Source: Lasiosphaeris hirsuta
Taxonomy: Eukaryota > Ascomycota > Sordariomycetes > Sordariales > Lasiosphaeriaceae
Assembly (NCBI GenBank): GCA_030549175.1
Contig: JAUKUA010000006.1
Coordinates: forward strand, 1 to 64,000
Direction: 5' to 3'
Length of the DNA: 64,000 nucleotides
Made by a program: the position numbers and the translations under genes. Within the stretch, counting starts at the first letter, position 1. The number at the start of each line of letters is the position of its first letter. This document shows, in pieces, positions 1-11,998 of this stretch. The notes under the pieces are model-generated. The model made no database searches and was not told where the DNA came from. It saw nothing but the letters and a program-made list of their open reading frames with translations.

Positions 1-1260
1 CGTAGCGGTAATCCTGCAAGTTTAGTTCAACTCTCCCGGTACCAACAAGTAGTCCAACCGCCTGTTCGTGCCCATTCTCGGCCGCCCACCAGAGCGGCGT
101 CTGGCCGGTGTCGCCGCCATTCCTCATATCAATGTCAGCATTTACCTGGCCCACCATGTCCAAAATATTTTTCAAGAGACCCAAGATGTTATACCTCAAC
201 ACGACATGGAGCAAGTCTGTCTTGGTCTCCGGACAGTCTGATTTGTAGCAGTTCCTATAGACTTCCACCCACCTCTCAGAAATGTCTGTTGATGGCCAGT
301 TGAACAGATCCAGGACATGTGCTTGAGAAATGCCTCATGAGTGTCTCGTAAAAGCAGATGACTTTGATTTCGCCTTTGTCCCCAAACGCCTTGTAGAATT
401 TTCGGTACTGCTCGGTAAGAACCTGCGAGTTGACACTCCCTATAGACTCGAGGAGAAACCTATTGGGGCCATCACCGACCCTAGGAACCAATGATTTGAT
501 GTCTATGCCGGCATGCGGAACACCAAAAAAGACAAGGCCGTCGATGGCACAAAAGAGCCGCTGGTCGTCTGTGTTTCGCGATTTCGACAGAAGAATGAGC
601 GTCTGATGACCCTGCATATGAGCTTTTTTTGTGCGACTCATTATTCTGTCTGCGACCAACCTGCTTGACAATCAACCCCCCTAGGTTGTGGGCAATGAAG
701 ATGATGGGTCTCGTCGTCTCACTCGAGGTCAAGGCCAGGAGGCTGGCGTGCAGAGTTGTTGCGAGGTCTTCAATGTTTTGGATGCTCTCGCTCGCGGGGA
801 GTGCCGACTCGTAGCCGTATATCATGACGCACGCAATAGCTTCTTTTCCCGCCGTCCCATGTGATGTCGTAGGGCAGCGCGTCGCGATGCTACATGTAGT
901 TGCCAGTGCCTCTTTCCTTGAACGAGCCAAAGGCGTGCCCTCCCAAGCCAGAAATGGCGATGATGCTATTCAAAAGGATCAGCATGAAACCCGTGTTCGG
1001 TGATAGGGCCAATCGCTCACTCTACTCGATGGCTGTGGGTCGCAGGAGCAAAAAGCGTTGTTATGCCGAGAAAGTGAGTGTCCAGAGTCAGGCTCTGGGG
1101 GCGGGGGTAGTAGCTTGAGCTCCCAGCGGCCTGGTCAGGGGGAAGGAGAATTCGCCATGAGCTGTCTTGAGTCGGTCGAGGAAAGTAGGGTTGCTGCTTG
1201 TCAGCTGCGGAGGAGTTGTGGAGAGTTCCTTCTTCCCTTGATTCGCAGAATCGGATAATG
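1..1260 (-). pseudogene. Decayed serine-hydrolase (SERAC1-like) / ankyrin-repeat gene, left-edge partial
   Basis: Read on the minus strand, the region holds the parts of a fungal alpha/beta-hydrolase plus ankyrin protein. A glycine-rich start (GLGGHAFGSFKERG) lies near 0.9-0.96 kb, the nucleophile-elbow region (FIAHNLGGLIVKQ, with Asn where Ser is usual) near 0.66-0.71 kb, FFGVPHAGIDI near 0.5 kb, and an ankyrin repeat (GQTPLWWAAENGH) at about 50-120. A 58-nt GT-AG intron (603-660) joins two hydrolase exons in frame. The gene is broken: TAG at 890-892 lies inside the conserved start, the frame changes at about 830-855, and it changes again between the hydrolase and ankyrin parts at about 275-345. 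The NB-ARC or NACHT part that often separates these domains is absent. The family is associated with NLR-type recognition proteins. The rest lies outside the window. Confidence 0.75.
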
Positions 1261-2483
1261 TCCTTAAGACTTTAAGAAGCCCGTATTCAGCTGCTTATAA
1301 CAGGGCCGTCCGCCCGCTTTCCAGCGTTGGAAAACAAAGGCTCTGGAAGTTGTCAGAAGTGGCCACAGCCGCGCAAACTTACGCGTAATAGCTTGCCATG
1401 ATCCATAATGATAAATAGGGACTCTCTGGCTTTTTCCAGAGAGCCACGCAGAACACAAGAAATAAAATCACGTAGTTGCAACCCCTTTAAATCCACTGAA
1501 TCCAGTGTGCAGCGCTTCTGACAGACCCCACAGGTGACATCGAAAGGAAACTTTAGCCGGGGGGGGAGGACTGAACCGGGCCTCTAAGCCTGTGCAGCGG
1601 TGGCGTATGGGATCATCCTACCTCACTCAGGGAAAGCTCAGGACAAATCAGTCACAGCTCACCCCAGCTCACCCCAGTTCACGTCAGCTCAGGGCTGCAA
1701 ACGAAAAAGGAAATTTCGTGAGCCTATATTCGTCTCAGACAACAAGGCTGTTTCCTTGTGTCTGTGTGTAGAGAGGTGAGTTGAGATGAATTCGGGAGAT
1801 AATTAAATTGAGTGCATCGACAAGTCGCTATGCGTGCGGCCTGGGTCTAGGCATTGTCTTAAACTAGGTGGGAGTTGAAATACGCCTACCGGTCTGCTGC
1901 GGCTGCACAACGTCACATCACTGCACGCATTCCCGGCGCTTGCCGGAGTTATCAAATACGCGTATACGGCCAACCCTGGGCGACGGCACGACTGCGCCCC
2001 GTTTCCTGCATGAACGAGCCAAAATACACGTAACAGCTCAATACGCGGAAAGATTCCAGTATCATATCCTCCAGTGCCTGGACTGCAGACCATATCAAGA
2101 GGCCGCCATATCTCCCCTTGGACTCGTATTTACGCGCGTCAATGTTTTGCGAGATTACCGCTATGCGACATGGCGCGGCGCACTGCCATTACCGCTTCGA
2201 CGGGTCGTTACCAGCATAGCCATCAACTCCTCGGTTTCGCGTTTGGGGCCCAATCAGCTCAAGTTGATACCGCTGTCGGGTACCAGCCCAGGCCCTTCCG
2301 CCTGACAAGCAGATCTAGCCTGCATACCTTATATACCCCCAGCACCACTCGAAGCTCTCCTGAAGTCTTGGCCTCTCAAGGCTATTAGTACGAGAGTATT
2401 GTCGACGTCTCCTTTGTTTCTTTGTATTCTCATCCCAGGTGTTTCAACCCGAGTCCGACGCCTTCTTGTCCATCCATTTCATC
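1261..2483. other. Intergenic region, no gene recognised
   Basis: There are only short overlapping open frames on both strands, with no family motif and no convincing splice structure. A short CAGCTCACCC-type imperfect tandem lies at about 1655-1690. The last few hundred bases probably hold the promoter and leader of the RTA1-like gene. Confidence 0.5.
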
Positions 2484-3524
2484 ATGGCAGACGACTCCGA
2501 GTTCAAGTACTACCGGTACAACCCCAGTTTGGCCGCAAATGTTGTCTTCATCGTCCTTTTTGCGGCCGTGTCAGCCGGCCATCTCTTCCTGCTGATCAAG
2601 AGGAGGACGTGGTATTTTGTCCCGTTCCTGATCGGATGTTTGTGTTAGTCACCAACTCCACGGGGCACTATCCATCCCTTTTCACACACAGAGGCCGTGG
2701 ACGCTAACAGCTCTTCCAACAGTCGAAACCTTTGGCTATGTCGCTCGTGTCGTCAGCTCGACCGAGACCCCTAATTGGACCTTGACCCCCTTCATCATTC
2801 AGACGCTCCTGATCCTCCTGGCGCCCGCCCTCTACGCCGCCTCCATCTACATGGTCCTCGGTCGTCTCATCCGCCTGCTCGACGCCGACGCCCTCTCGAT
2901 TATCCGCTCGACTTGGCTCACCAAGATCTTTGTCCTCGGCGACGTCCTCTCCTTCCTCACTCAATCCGCCGGTACGTCCCCCCCCCCCCCCTCCACCCTG
3001 GGCACTCACCCCTGACATGATGAGCTCGAACAGGCGGCGGCCTCCTCGCCAACGCTAAGACGGCTTCGGACCAGTCCCTCGGCAAGGATGTCGTCCTCGC
3101 GGGGCTGGGCATCCAAGTCGTCTTCTTCGGGCTCTTCATCATCACCACCGTCGTCTTCCACGTCCGCATCTCACAAAACCCAACGGCGCGCTCGCTGGCC
3201 GCCACCACGCCCTGGCGGCTGCTCGTCGTGGCCCTCTACTTCTCGAGTGCGCTCGTCATGGTCCGGTCGCTGTTCCGGATGGTGGAGTACGGCATGGGGA
3301 ACGACGGGGTGCTGATGCGGGGCGAGGTGTGGTTGTTTGTGTTTGACGGGGTGCTCATGTTGGCGGTCTCGGGCGTGTTCCTGTGGTGGTATCCAGGGGG
3401 GATCCTGGTGGGGTATAAGGGGGGCAGGGGGGATGTTGAGAGTCGGGAGGGGTTTGCCATGGTGGGTGAGAGGAGGGACAGGAAGGCGTCGACGGATAAG
3501 AGGGACGGCGATAGGGTTTCGTGA
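2484..3524 (+). CDS. RTA1-like lipid-translocating exporter family membrane protein
   Basis: Three exons (2484-2643, 2723-2971, 3034-3524) with GT-AG introns (GTTAGT and GTACGT donors) give 299 residues. The start is the first ATG of the conserved N-terminus (MADDSEFKYYRYNPS). The protein is largely hydrophobic, with about seven predicted membrane segments. The first lies at about residues 14-33, and further ones fall around FIIQTLLILLAPALYAASIY, VVLAGLGIQVVFFGLFIITT and VWLFVFDGVLMLAVSGVFLW. The last segment is followed by a charged cytosolic tail. The conserved charged loop VLGRLIRLLDAD after the third segment is typical of RTA1/RTM1/RSB1 proteins. The family is linked to lipid translocation and resistance to toxic lipophilic compounds at plasma or internal membranes. 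The substrate of this member cannot be told from sequence. Confidence 0.88.
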
Positions 3525-4755
3525 TGGCAGATTCAGCATGGGTATGCGAGGTGAGGTACTCTACTTCTGTGAGGGGATGTGCACTTGAGGGTGGAGCAGG
3601 AGAGGGTTGTTAGAAAGAATTAGAACTGGATGTGCATCATCGGCTATCTGCGCCGTTGTCTTGTTTGGATGTCGCGTTGTTTTGATAGAACTGCGGTGGA
3701 TCGTGGAAACATTTGGTCAAACCGTATTGATGCTTGGATAGGGCCTTGTCGGAGTGCAATTGGGCCCATTGCATTAAGATTGCGAGACTCACAACTCTCA
3801 TAAATGCCTATGAGCGTGAAAAAAAAAAAGGCAGAGATTCTCCGTTTGACGAGACTCGGAGCTACTCGAGAGAAACTTGCAATTTGCAAGCTTAGATTTA
3901 CCAGAAAACCGTTGCAGAGGCGTCATACCACCTTTGCACAGTGTCCTTTTGTGAAGATCCACTGATCCAATCCACTTGTCAAAAGCGTGTAAGGGCGAAG
4001 AGGGGAAATAGAGGGGTCGATCAAAAAGTCTCTTTGCTTTTTTACCATTGGCCTTTGGCAGAGCAACTGCCTGGTTGCCATTCGTTCGGTTGAGGTGCGG
4101 GAGCCAAGCTTGGTGTGGACGCTAGCAGAATCTGCTGTGCCTGGCCAACAACCGTTCTGGGTCCTGACTGTGTGAGCCAACACGGTGAGAGAAGCGGTCA
4201 GGCGCGGCAGAACGCGCTCCAACCAGAAAAGACACGAGGCGGGTGTCGCGTGTGGGATTTCTCATCAATTTCCCATCAATTTGTTGCAATTTAGCATTTG
4301 TGTTCTCATTGTGCAGCAAAAACACAAGCGTTCAGGGTTTTGTTGATCACCCAAAAAATAAAATATCAAATAAAATAAAATATAAATCATTTCAAGCGTG
4401 CTCGAGGCGGTTTTGCCTTGACAACTTAGCTGTGCGCTAGCAAACAATCAATTGTCGTCGAGGTCAACCCCTCTTGCCCCCCCGCCCCTCTTGCTGCCCC
4501 CCTCTTGCTGCCCCGCAGCACAGACTGGCACAGACTCTTATCTCTTATCGCTGTTCCACACTGGAAATTGAAAAATCCCAAATTTTTCCTGCGCCCAGGG
4601 TCCTCCAGAACTTCTGCGACAACAAATATCACCCGCCGCGCCCTGCCAGCCAGGTGCTCTCCTTTCTTCTTCATCCTCTTCACCTCTCCCATCCTCTCCC
4701 TCCTTCACTTCCTCCTCTTCCTCTTCCCTTCTTTTGATACCCCATTTAGTCCATC
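3525..4755. other. Intergenic region and leader of the Kap123 gene
   Basis: No gene is recognised. The last 300 bases are pyrimidine-rich (long C/T stretches at about 4460-4740), as is common in leaders and promoters of highly expressed fungal housekeeping genes. An A-run occurs at about 3820. Confidence 0.45.
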
Positions 4756-7700
4756 ATGGATCAACAAAAGTTGGCCGCGCTCCTCTTGGAGTCGCAGACA
4801 CGTAAGTGCTGATTCCCGCTGCAATTCTTTCTGTCTGCAGTCTTTTACAGACATTGGGCCGTTTCTTGCTGACACCCCCGCAGCCAACACAGATACCCTC
4901 AAGGCCGTCACCGCCACCCTCCAACAAAATTACTACAACCACCCCGAGTCGCTCTTTCTGCTCGTCGAGATCATCGCCGCACATGAGAACCTCGGCGTGC
5001 GCCAGCAGGCTGCCGTCCAGGCGGCCCGACTGGTACCCAAGCACTGGGAGAAGATCACAAAGGACCAGAAGGCCGCTGTCCGCCAGCACCTCGTCCAGGC
5101 CACAATGAGGGAACCCAACGCGGCTTGCCGTCACGCCGAGTCGCGCCTCATTGCGACCATCGCGACCCTCGACCTCGAGGATGGCGAGTGGCCCGAGCTC
5201 CTCCCTGCCCTCTTTGGCCTCGCCAGCAACAGCGAGGTTGGCCAGCGCGAAGTTGGCTCCTACATCATCTTCAGCTTGCTGGAGGCCAACCCCACATGCT
5301 TCCACGAGGACCTTACCAAGCTCCTCCAGCTCTTCAGCCACACCATCTACGACCCCCAGAGCGCCGATGTCCGCATCAACACCATGATGTCGATTGGCGC
5401 CATGCTTCTCATGTTCGAGCCCGAGGAGGATGAGGAGTCGGTCGTTGCCCTCCAGGCGCTCGTCCCCTCCATGGTCGACGTGCTTAAGGATGCCGTGTCC
5501 GCTGGTGACGAGGAGAAGATCAACCATGCTTTCGAGGTCTTCCAGCAATTCCTCGCCTACGAGTCGGCCCTGCTCGGCAAGTACCTCAAGGATCTTGTCC
5601 AGTTCATGATCGATCTCGCCTCCAACACCCAGGCTGAGGATGATGTCCGGTCCCAGGCTCTCTCTTTCCTCGCCCAGACCGTCCGCTACCGCCGGATGAA
5701 GATCCAGGGCATGAAGGATATGGGCCAGCAGCTCACCCTCAAGAGCATGGTTATCATCACCGAGATTGATGACGAGGAGGACGATGACGAGATGGGCCCC
5801 GCCCGCTCTGCTCTGGCTCTTCTTGACCAGCTCGCCAGCGACCTGCCTCCCCGTCAGGTCATTGTTCCCCTTCTCGATGCCTTTGTCAAGTTTGCCACGT
5901 CTGAGGATGCCGGATACAAGAAGGCGGGTATCCTGGCTCTCGGCACCGTCGTCGAGGGCGCCCCCGACTTTATCGCCTCGCAGACCAAGACCATCATGCC
6001 CCTCGTCATTAAGCTTCTCAACGATGCCGATGTTGGTGTCAGGCACACCGCCCTGATTGGTCTTTCTCGTCTGGCGGATGACATCGCCGAGGAGCTTTCC
6101 GACTACAACGAGGCCATCATGGCCGCCCTCGTCAACAACCTGCAGGCCGCCACCGTCGAGACCGCCGACCCCGCTCTCAAGAAGAAGAACGTCGAGATCA
6201 TCCGTTCCGTCTGCGGCGCTCTCGACTCCATGTCCGACGGCCTTGACGCCGAGTTTATGAAGAAGTACGCCGGCGAGCTCGTGGACAACATCGGCGCTCT
6301 GGTCGGCCACGAGGACTACAAGGTCAAGGTTGCCGCCTCTGGTGCGCTTGGCGCCATTGCCGAGTCTCTCGGCGAGGACTTCACTCCTTACTTCGAGAAG
6401 ACCATGACTGCTCTTGGTGCCTACATCGGCGTCAAGGGTTCTGATGACGAGCTTTCCCTGCGCAGCGGTGTGTGCGACTCCATGGGACGCATCGCTTCGG
6501 CTGTCGGTGCCCAGACCTTCCAGCCTTATGTGCTTGGCCTTATGCAGTCTAGCGAGGAGGCTCTGCACCTCGACAGCTCGAGACTGAGGGAGAGCAGCTT
6601 CATCCTGTGGAGCTCGCTTGCCAAGGTGTACGAGAAGAACTTTGCGCAGTTCCTTCCCGGTGTCTTCCAGGGTCTCTTTGAGAGCCTCGAGCTCGAGGAG
6701 GAGGAGATCACTCTCAAGCTGACCGAGGCCGAGAAGGGCATCGTCGGCACTGACGAGGAGATCATCACCGCCGGCAAGAAGGTCAAGCTCAGGAAGGTCG
6801 ATGACGACGAGGAGGACGCCATGGACGATGACGACGAGGACGAGGACTGGGAGGATATCGGTGTCTCGCCCGAGGCGCTTGAGAAGGAGGTAGCCATTGA
6901 GATTCTTGGCGATGTCATCACATATGCCTGCGGCGGAGCCGAGATCACCCAGTACCTGGAGAAGGCCATCGAGATGATCGCACCCCTGTCCGAGCACATC
7001 TACGAAGGCTGCCGCAAGGCGTCCATCGCCACCCTGTGGCGCGCGTACGCTCGCGTGTGGCAGCTGATGGAGGAGGAGACCGGCTCCACCTGGGAGCCCG
7101 GTCTGCCCCTCAAGCAGCCGGCCACCGTCACTCTCATCAAGCTCGGCGAGATCGTGTCCAAGGCTACCCTTGCCGTCTGGCACGAGGATTCCGACCGGTA
7201 TGTTTACAATCCACCATTACTTTCTTTTTTCCCCCCAATATGATGAGGCACACACGTTATCCCAGCTCACTCAAACGCATTTATGCGAATGCCGAGAACT
7301 CGTTTGATCACGTCTGATTGGAACCCCAACTTACCACTTGACACGACCCCACACTTGCTGGATTCATGCTAATGGATTCAAGCTCTGTCATCACCGAGAT
7401 CAACCGCAACGTCGCTTCCACGCTCAAGGCCTGCGGCCCTGCTATCCTCGCCCAGGATGATATGATGAAGAAGATTGTCACCGTCATCGGCACCATCATC
7501 ACCCGGTCGCACCCCTGCCAGCAGGACCTCGGCGACGAGGACGAGGACCAAGAGGTTGAGGGCTCGTCCGAGTACGACTGGCTTGTTATTGACACCGCTC
7601 TCGATGTCGTGATCGGTCTTGCTGTTGCCCTGGGCCCCGCCTTCTCCGAGTTGTGGAAGGTATTTGAGAAGCCGATCATGAAGTTCGCGTCCTCGGAGTC

Positions 7701-8319
7701 TGAGAACATTGAGCGGTCCACCGGTGTCGGTGTCATTGCCGAGTGCGCTTCCAACATGGAGGCCGCCGTCACCCCCTACACTGCCAAGATGCTCACCCTG
7801 CTCCTCAAGCGCCTGTCGGATTCCGACCAGGAGACCAAGAGCAACGCCGCCTACGCCACTGGCCAGCTCATTCTCAACTCCACCGACAGCAACACCTACC
7901 TGCCGCAGTACGAGACCATCCTCCGCAAGCTGGAGCCCATGCTCCAGGTCCAGGATGCCCGCATCAAGGACAACGCTGCCGGCTGCCTGTGCCGCATGAT
8001 CATGGCCCACATGGACCGCGTCCCCATTGCCGACGTGCTCCCGGCCCTGGTTGGCCTGCTCCCCCTCAAGGACGACTACGAGGAGAACACGCCCGTGTAC
8101 CAGTGCATCTTCAAGCTGTACGAGGCTAGCGAGCCGACTGTGCAGGCGCTGACGCCCAACCTGATCCCCGTCTTCGAGGCTGTCCTCGGCGCCCCTACCG
8201 AGCAGCTCGATGACGAGACCCGCGAGATCGTGCGCCGCACGGTGGGTGTTTTGTTCGCCGCCAAGCCCGACCTCTTCAGCGGCCACCCGGCGGTGCTCCA
8301 ACTGGCTGGCATTGCCTAG
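4756..8319 (+). CDS. kap123: Importin beta-4 / karyopherin Kap123
   Basis: Three exons (4756-4801, 4884-7197, 7383-8319) encode 1098 residues, matching the usual length of Kap123/importin-4. The start ATG opens a 15-residue first exon (MDQQKLAALLLESQT) whose splice phase agrees with exon 2. The 185-nt second intron rejoins DSDR to SVITEINRN. The protein is built of HEAT repeats throughout (for example ALLDQLASDLPPRQVIVPL and ALIGLSRLADDIAEELSDYN). It carries an acidic insertion (DDDEEDAMDDDDEDEDWEDI) around residues 690-710, the loop typical of this karyopherin. The family carries ribosomal proteins and histones H3/H4 into the nucleus in a Ran-dependent way. The gene is intact and likely constitutive and essential or near-essential. 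The antisense open frames across it are codon-bias shadows. Confidence 0.93.
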
Positions 8320-8704
8320 ATGGGGAAAAGTTCGGTTGGGTTGCATAGCATGGGATGGGTGGATTTTTGACAATTCAAATCTGCATGATGAAGCGATGAT
8401 TGAGGACCTGATGACCCTCGGCACAAAAGAGGTATTAATGAAGTATATGTCTGTGGGACGGATAGACTAGGTATCTGGGACGGCGTAATCGCGCAGGTAG
8501 ATCCAGATAGCGTCTTTGCTCCCGGTAGATGTCGAAGCACGCACAAAAAGATTTGATTTTTTGTACACTTTGTATCAACTGCGGGTAACACGTGACCTTG
8601 GCCATGTTTTGCAATTCTGAAAGTGGCATTTCGGCATTTCCACTTGACAGCCTCCACTTCACTCCTCGCATTTCACATTACAGACACCCATCTTATTGAG
8701 AGTC

Positions 8705-9238
8705 ATGATTGTCCGAACGCGGCATATTGCTGCCTCCCTCGCGTCGGTTGGTCTCATTTTGTTCGCTACTGTCAGGACATTCCGGCCGCAGTATTCTGAT
8801 GCCCTTGCGAAAAAGACCTTTACACCAGTCACGCACACCGTCCTCTTCCAGTTCAAAGAAGGCACGACCCCAGACGAGATCAAAGACGTGTGTGCACGAT
8901 TTGCGTCCCTCAAGAAGACATGTCGACACCCGGGCACCGGGCGGGAGTACATCCTGTCGCTGAAGGGGGGCGGGACAATTCGCCCGAGGGGCTGCAGGTG
9001 AGCTGTTCCTTGCTGACTTGGTCTTTCTGTCTTGGATTTTTTGTGGTGTGAGGGGCGCTGATAATAAGGGTACATGTAGGAGGGCATCTCGCATGCGTTT
9101 GTGCTTGAGTTTGCGTCGGTCGAGCACCGCGACTGGTATGTCCACATGGACCCGACACACGCGGCGTTTGTCAAGGGTTTAGAAGGGGTGGTGGAGCGGG
9201 CGGTTGTGGTGGACTTTGTAGAGGGGGTTTATGAGTGA
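8705..9238 (+). CDS. Stress-responsive A/B-barrel (Dabb) protein with membrane anchor; probable 1-base frameshift
   Basis: Exon 1 (8705-8997) and exon 2 (9080-9238) flank a GTGAGC...TAG intron. The N-terminus has a hydrophobic segment (HIAASLASVGLILFATVRTF), followed by the Dabb signature PVTHTVLFQFKEG and, in exon 2, SHAFVLEFASVEHRDWY and DPTHAAFVK. Near the end of exon 1 the expected reading (DNSPEGLQ) appears one base out of phase from the preceding EYILSLKGG. Exon 1 is 293 nt, and 294 would restore the phase to exon 2. The break falls in the G-run at about 8964-8974. It may be an undercalled homopolymer or a real deletion. Dabb proteins are small dimeric alpha/beta barrels, and the function of this anchored fungal type is unknown. 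Confidence 0.7.
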
Positions 9239-9295
9239 AGGTTGGGGGGGGAGGGAAGGCGTGTGCCTGTTGATGGGAGAAAGAGCAAAAAGTTG

Positions 9296-9380
9296 TGGAC
9301 GAGCTGGGAATCGAACCCAGGACCTTTCGCATACAGGATGGTATGCTAAGCGAACGCTCTACCAACTGAGCCACACGCCC
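9296..9380 (-). tRNA. tRNA-Ala (anticodon AGC) with a short intron
   Basis: Read on the minus strand the cloverleaf is complete. The acceptor stem GGGCGTG pairs with CTCGTCC and the discriminator is A. The D stem is GCTC/GAGC, the T arm is CTGGG-TTCGATT-CCCAG, and the anticodon stem is TTCGC/GCGAA with loop TTAGCAT giving anticodon AGC. The G3-U70 wobble pair, the identity element for alanine, is present. About 12 extra bases next to the anticodon (near 9330-9345) are a tRNA intron. The internal A and B boxes are intact, so the gene is probably functional. Confidence 0.95.
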
Positions 9381-10759
9381 GTAGGAATTATTGATGTGTA
9401 ATTCTGGGATTGTGCGCTAAACCGGATTGGCGGCGCTGGGATGGGGTCTTCTGCTTTGGCAATCGGTTGAGGCCCTCAGAGATAACAATAAAGTGAGAGT
9501 AACGGTGATGGGAAGCCGCCTATGGGCCTAGGTAAGTATATTGCTTTTTGTACCTAGGTACATATCAGTACCGACACAATCCTACCACGGCTCTTTCTGG
9601 CAGATACCGTCACTACATAGTGCGCAATATGCAGGAAGTCCTTGATGTCATCACAAGGAGTCCAAATGCAAAAGTAAAAAGCAACGGATCTCGCCTACAA
9701 TGCACTAACTCCAGGGGTAATGGTTTGTTTACCCCGCAGGTTGTTGCGACGTCGAACTGCGCCGCCCGGAGGATTCGGTTGATTGAGTGATGAGTATTTG
9801 GCGAGGGATTGCACTGCCTGATTGACCCGTCTTCCGCGCTGAAAGAGTAGATGGTATATTGTGTCAATCTGCAAGGTCCTTGTTTTGGTCCTTTGGACGT
9901 GGAAACATCAGTCAAAGGATCAACACCCACATTGATTTAGTTCTCTAGGATTAACCCTCAACGACACGGCCTCGGGCCTGCACATTGCCGTCCAGCACCC
10001 CGACGGATTCGCCGATGCCGGCAACTCGACCTGACATCCGCTCTAGCGGCCGGCGCAGCACGAACACGCCCATAATCTATCTGGCCGATCCCTTCGACTG
10101 CGAGAGTGCCGTCTTGGATGTCGACGGGCGCCCCTGGTATTTGACTGGCCATAGCAGTGCCGCCCGGGGGCAGTGCAACGTCGACGTGGTGGTACTGTTC
10201 ACCAACCGCCATTAAAGTCATCAAAGCGGGCCCCACAAGTGTGCCGGTTCATGCCTCAAGGGACCGGGGGCTGGCATGATAGTGGTGAAGTGTTCGAGCT
10301 GTTTCTTGTGACCGCTGCCACCTTTGCCCCTCGCCGCCGAAGGACACTACTGCAACCAAAGACAACGGCACTCTCCTTGCCGATTAGATCAAACAGCAGT
10401 CTGGCTAGCCTTGTGGTTTTCGCCGGGGTCTGAACCATGTCTCTGAGCGCAAGGTCTGGATTATATCGCAAGAAGCCCCTTTTCCGTTCTTACATGCGCA
10501 AGGCCCAAACAACGGGGTTTGCTCCCACAAGACACCCGGGGCTCGGGGCTCAGGGGCTCGGCACACAGCAACGTCCATGAACCGAAATTCCTAACGTTTC
10601 CCGAGGGATCGTCTTGAGAGGGACGCCAAGTATTTGGTGCGGTCCTTTAGCAGCACACGCCTTGTTGACCGATGCTCGGTTTTCTTGGTAGCTCCGTCAC
10701 TTGTGGTTCTTCAAAGTGAATTTCGCCTACATCGGAAAATAACGGTTGTTCTAGGTTTT
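9381..10759. other. Intergenic, no gene recognised
   Basis: Only short open frames occur. A locally GC-richer patch at 9955-10215 could be a remnant of coding sequence (frames reading LNDTASGLHIAVQHPDGF and LADPFDCESAVLDVDG), but the pieces are in different frames and match no family I know. Confidence 0.4.
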
Positions 10760-11560
10760 GTTAGTTTTGCAGGAATCTAAAGGCAGCCTGTGGGTTGGAA
10801 GGTTCCGGGTCTTGTTGCAAATCTCTTGACGGCTCAAGCAGGCATTTTAGCCACGGATTCGTTATCCTAGTCGTGCTTGAGGGACGCTCGAACGAGATGC
10901 ACCAGGGTGTGCAGCCCATTGGACAGCTAAGCCCTCTGGTCCTAAACGTCATACAAAACGATGTAACAAATCCGAAAGTTCGTTCAAGAGTCCAAAGAAA
11001 CCCCTGTCTAGCGTCTCCCGCTTGATGTGCGGTGCTTTGTCTTTGCGGCCAAGGGACAGCTCAGCGTCCGCCGTGAAGTGCTCCGGGCCGGCCAAAAGGA
11101 TAATCTTCTCGAGCGCCACACGGGTCCAGGGGAATTGGGACTTGGCCAGCCAATGTCATAATTCGCGAGTGGGAGTCTAATGGCACTCATCAGCATAATT
11201 ACAGGCACAGTAGAGGGTTGGACACCCTTCGACACCACGGGATTCCTCAATATATTCTGCCAATTATTGCCTTGGGGGCTTGTCTAACCCCTGAGGCGGC
11301 GCTTCGTTGTCAACATTGAGCTGGAAGAATTCCGTCGTCAGAAAGTTCCCGAGAAGGTCCTCCTCGACAAAGTATAGATTGAAGCAAGACGGCTGCTTCT
11401 CTGGGTATGTGTTGCTGGACATTTGCCTCGTCAGTGCCAGTGATGGTGATTGCTGTGAGCAGAGAGCGGTTTCCTTCATATTCCTGCTGTTCAATAAAAA
11501 GAAAAGGATCCAGCACATGTTCACCATCACAGATTGTTCCTGAAGCGCCCGACTTCATCT
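10760..11560 (-). pseudogene. Coding-like minus-strand patches of an unidentified decayed gene
   Basis: Several minus-strand stretches read like protein but lie in different frames: YFVEEDLLGNFLTTEFFQLN near 11.3-11.4 kb, ILRNPVVSKGVQPSTVPVIM near 11.2 kb, ALEKIILLAGPEHFTADAEL near 11.1 kb and FFGLLNELSDLLHRF near 10.97 kb. No consistent set of introns joins them and I do not recognise the family. I infer a remnant, but chance open frames remain possible. Confidence 0.25.
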
Positions 11561-11798
11561 AGGGTTAGACAGCGTGTTAGAAACGGTGCGCCGTTCTCGG
11601 TCCCATCCGTCCGGCGGCTTGTCCAGAGCAAGCTGGCGGTTCCACTCGAACTCGCAATGACGATAGGAATAAGTGGGGTGGGTTGGATGGGCAAGTTGGG
11701 TTCGGCAACAGTGTCACAAACATCCTTTACCGGTTTGTTACTGCGGATCTCTACCTATTGCGGGTTATGCATAGATAAGCCGAAACTGGCAGGCTTTA

Positions 11799-11826
11799 TT
11801 TTTTTTTGGGGGGGGGGGGGGGGGGG
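11799..11826. repeat. T9-G19 homopolymer junction
   Basis: A run of nine T is followed directly by nineteen G. A near-identical T13-G22 tract occurs at 38331-38365. The G-run could form a G-quadruplex. Its length is also likely to be unreliable in sequencing. Confidence 0.9.
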
Positions 11827-11998
11827 AATAAGGAGTCAGGGGGAGATGGCAATGCGAGCAGAGGTTGACTACTAGACGAGATACTTGAAGTGATGATCCA
11901 TGTGTGTAGAATTCTGTCTGCACGGGTAACAAAAGGCCAATGAGAATGAAGCCATATTTCGTCGATGCCGATGCATACCTGAGCAAAAGAGAGCCCCG

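Noticed and set aside
4754..7183. 809-codon open frame antisense to Kap123
   Set aside because: Shadow of strongly biased codons; the Leu/Gly/Glu/Asp-rich product has no domain, while the plus strand is a complete karyopherin.
9955..10236. Protein-coding gene in the GC-rich patch after the tRNA
   Set aside because: Pieces lie in different frames with no splice sites to join them and no family match.
11799..11826. Interstitial telomere
   Set aside because: T-run then G-run, not repeats of TTAGGG.
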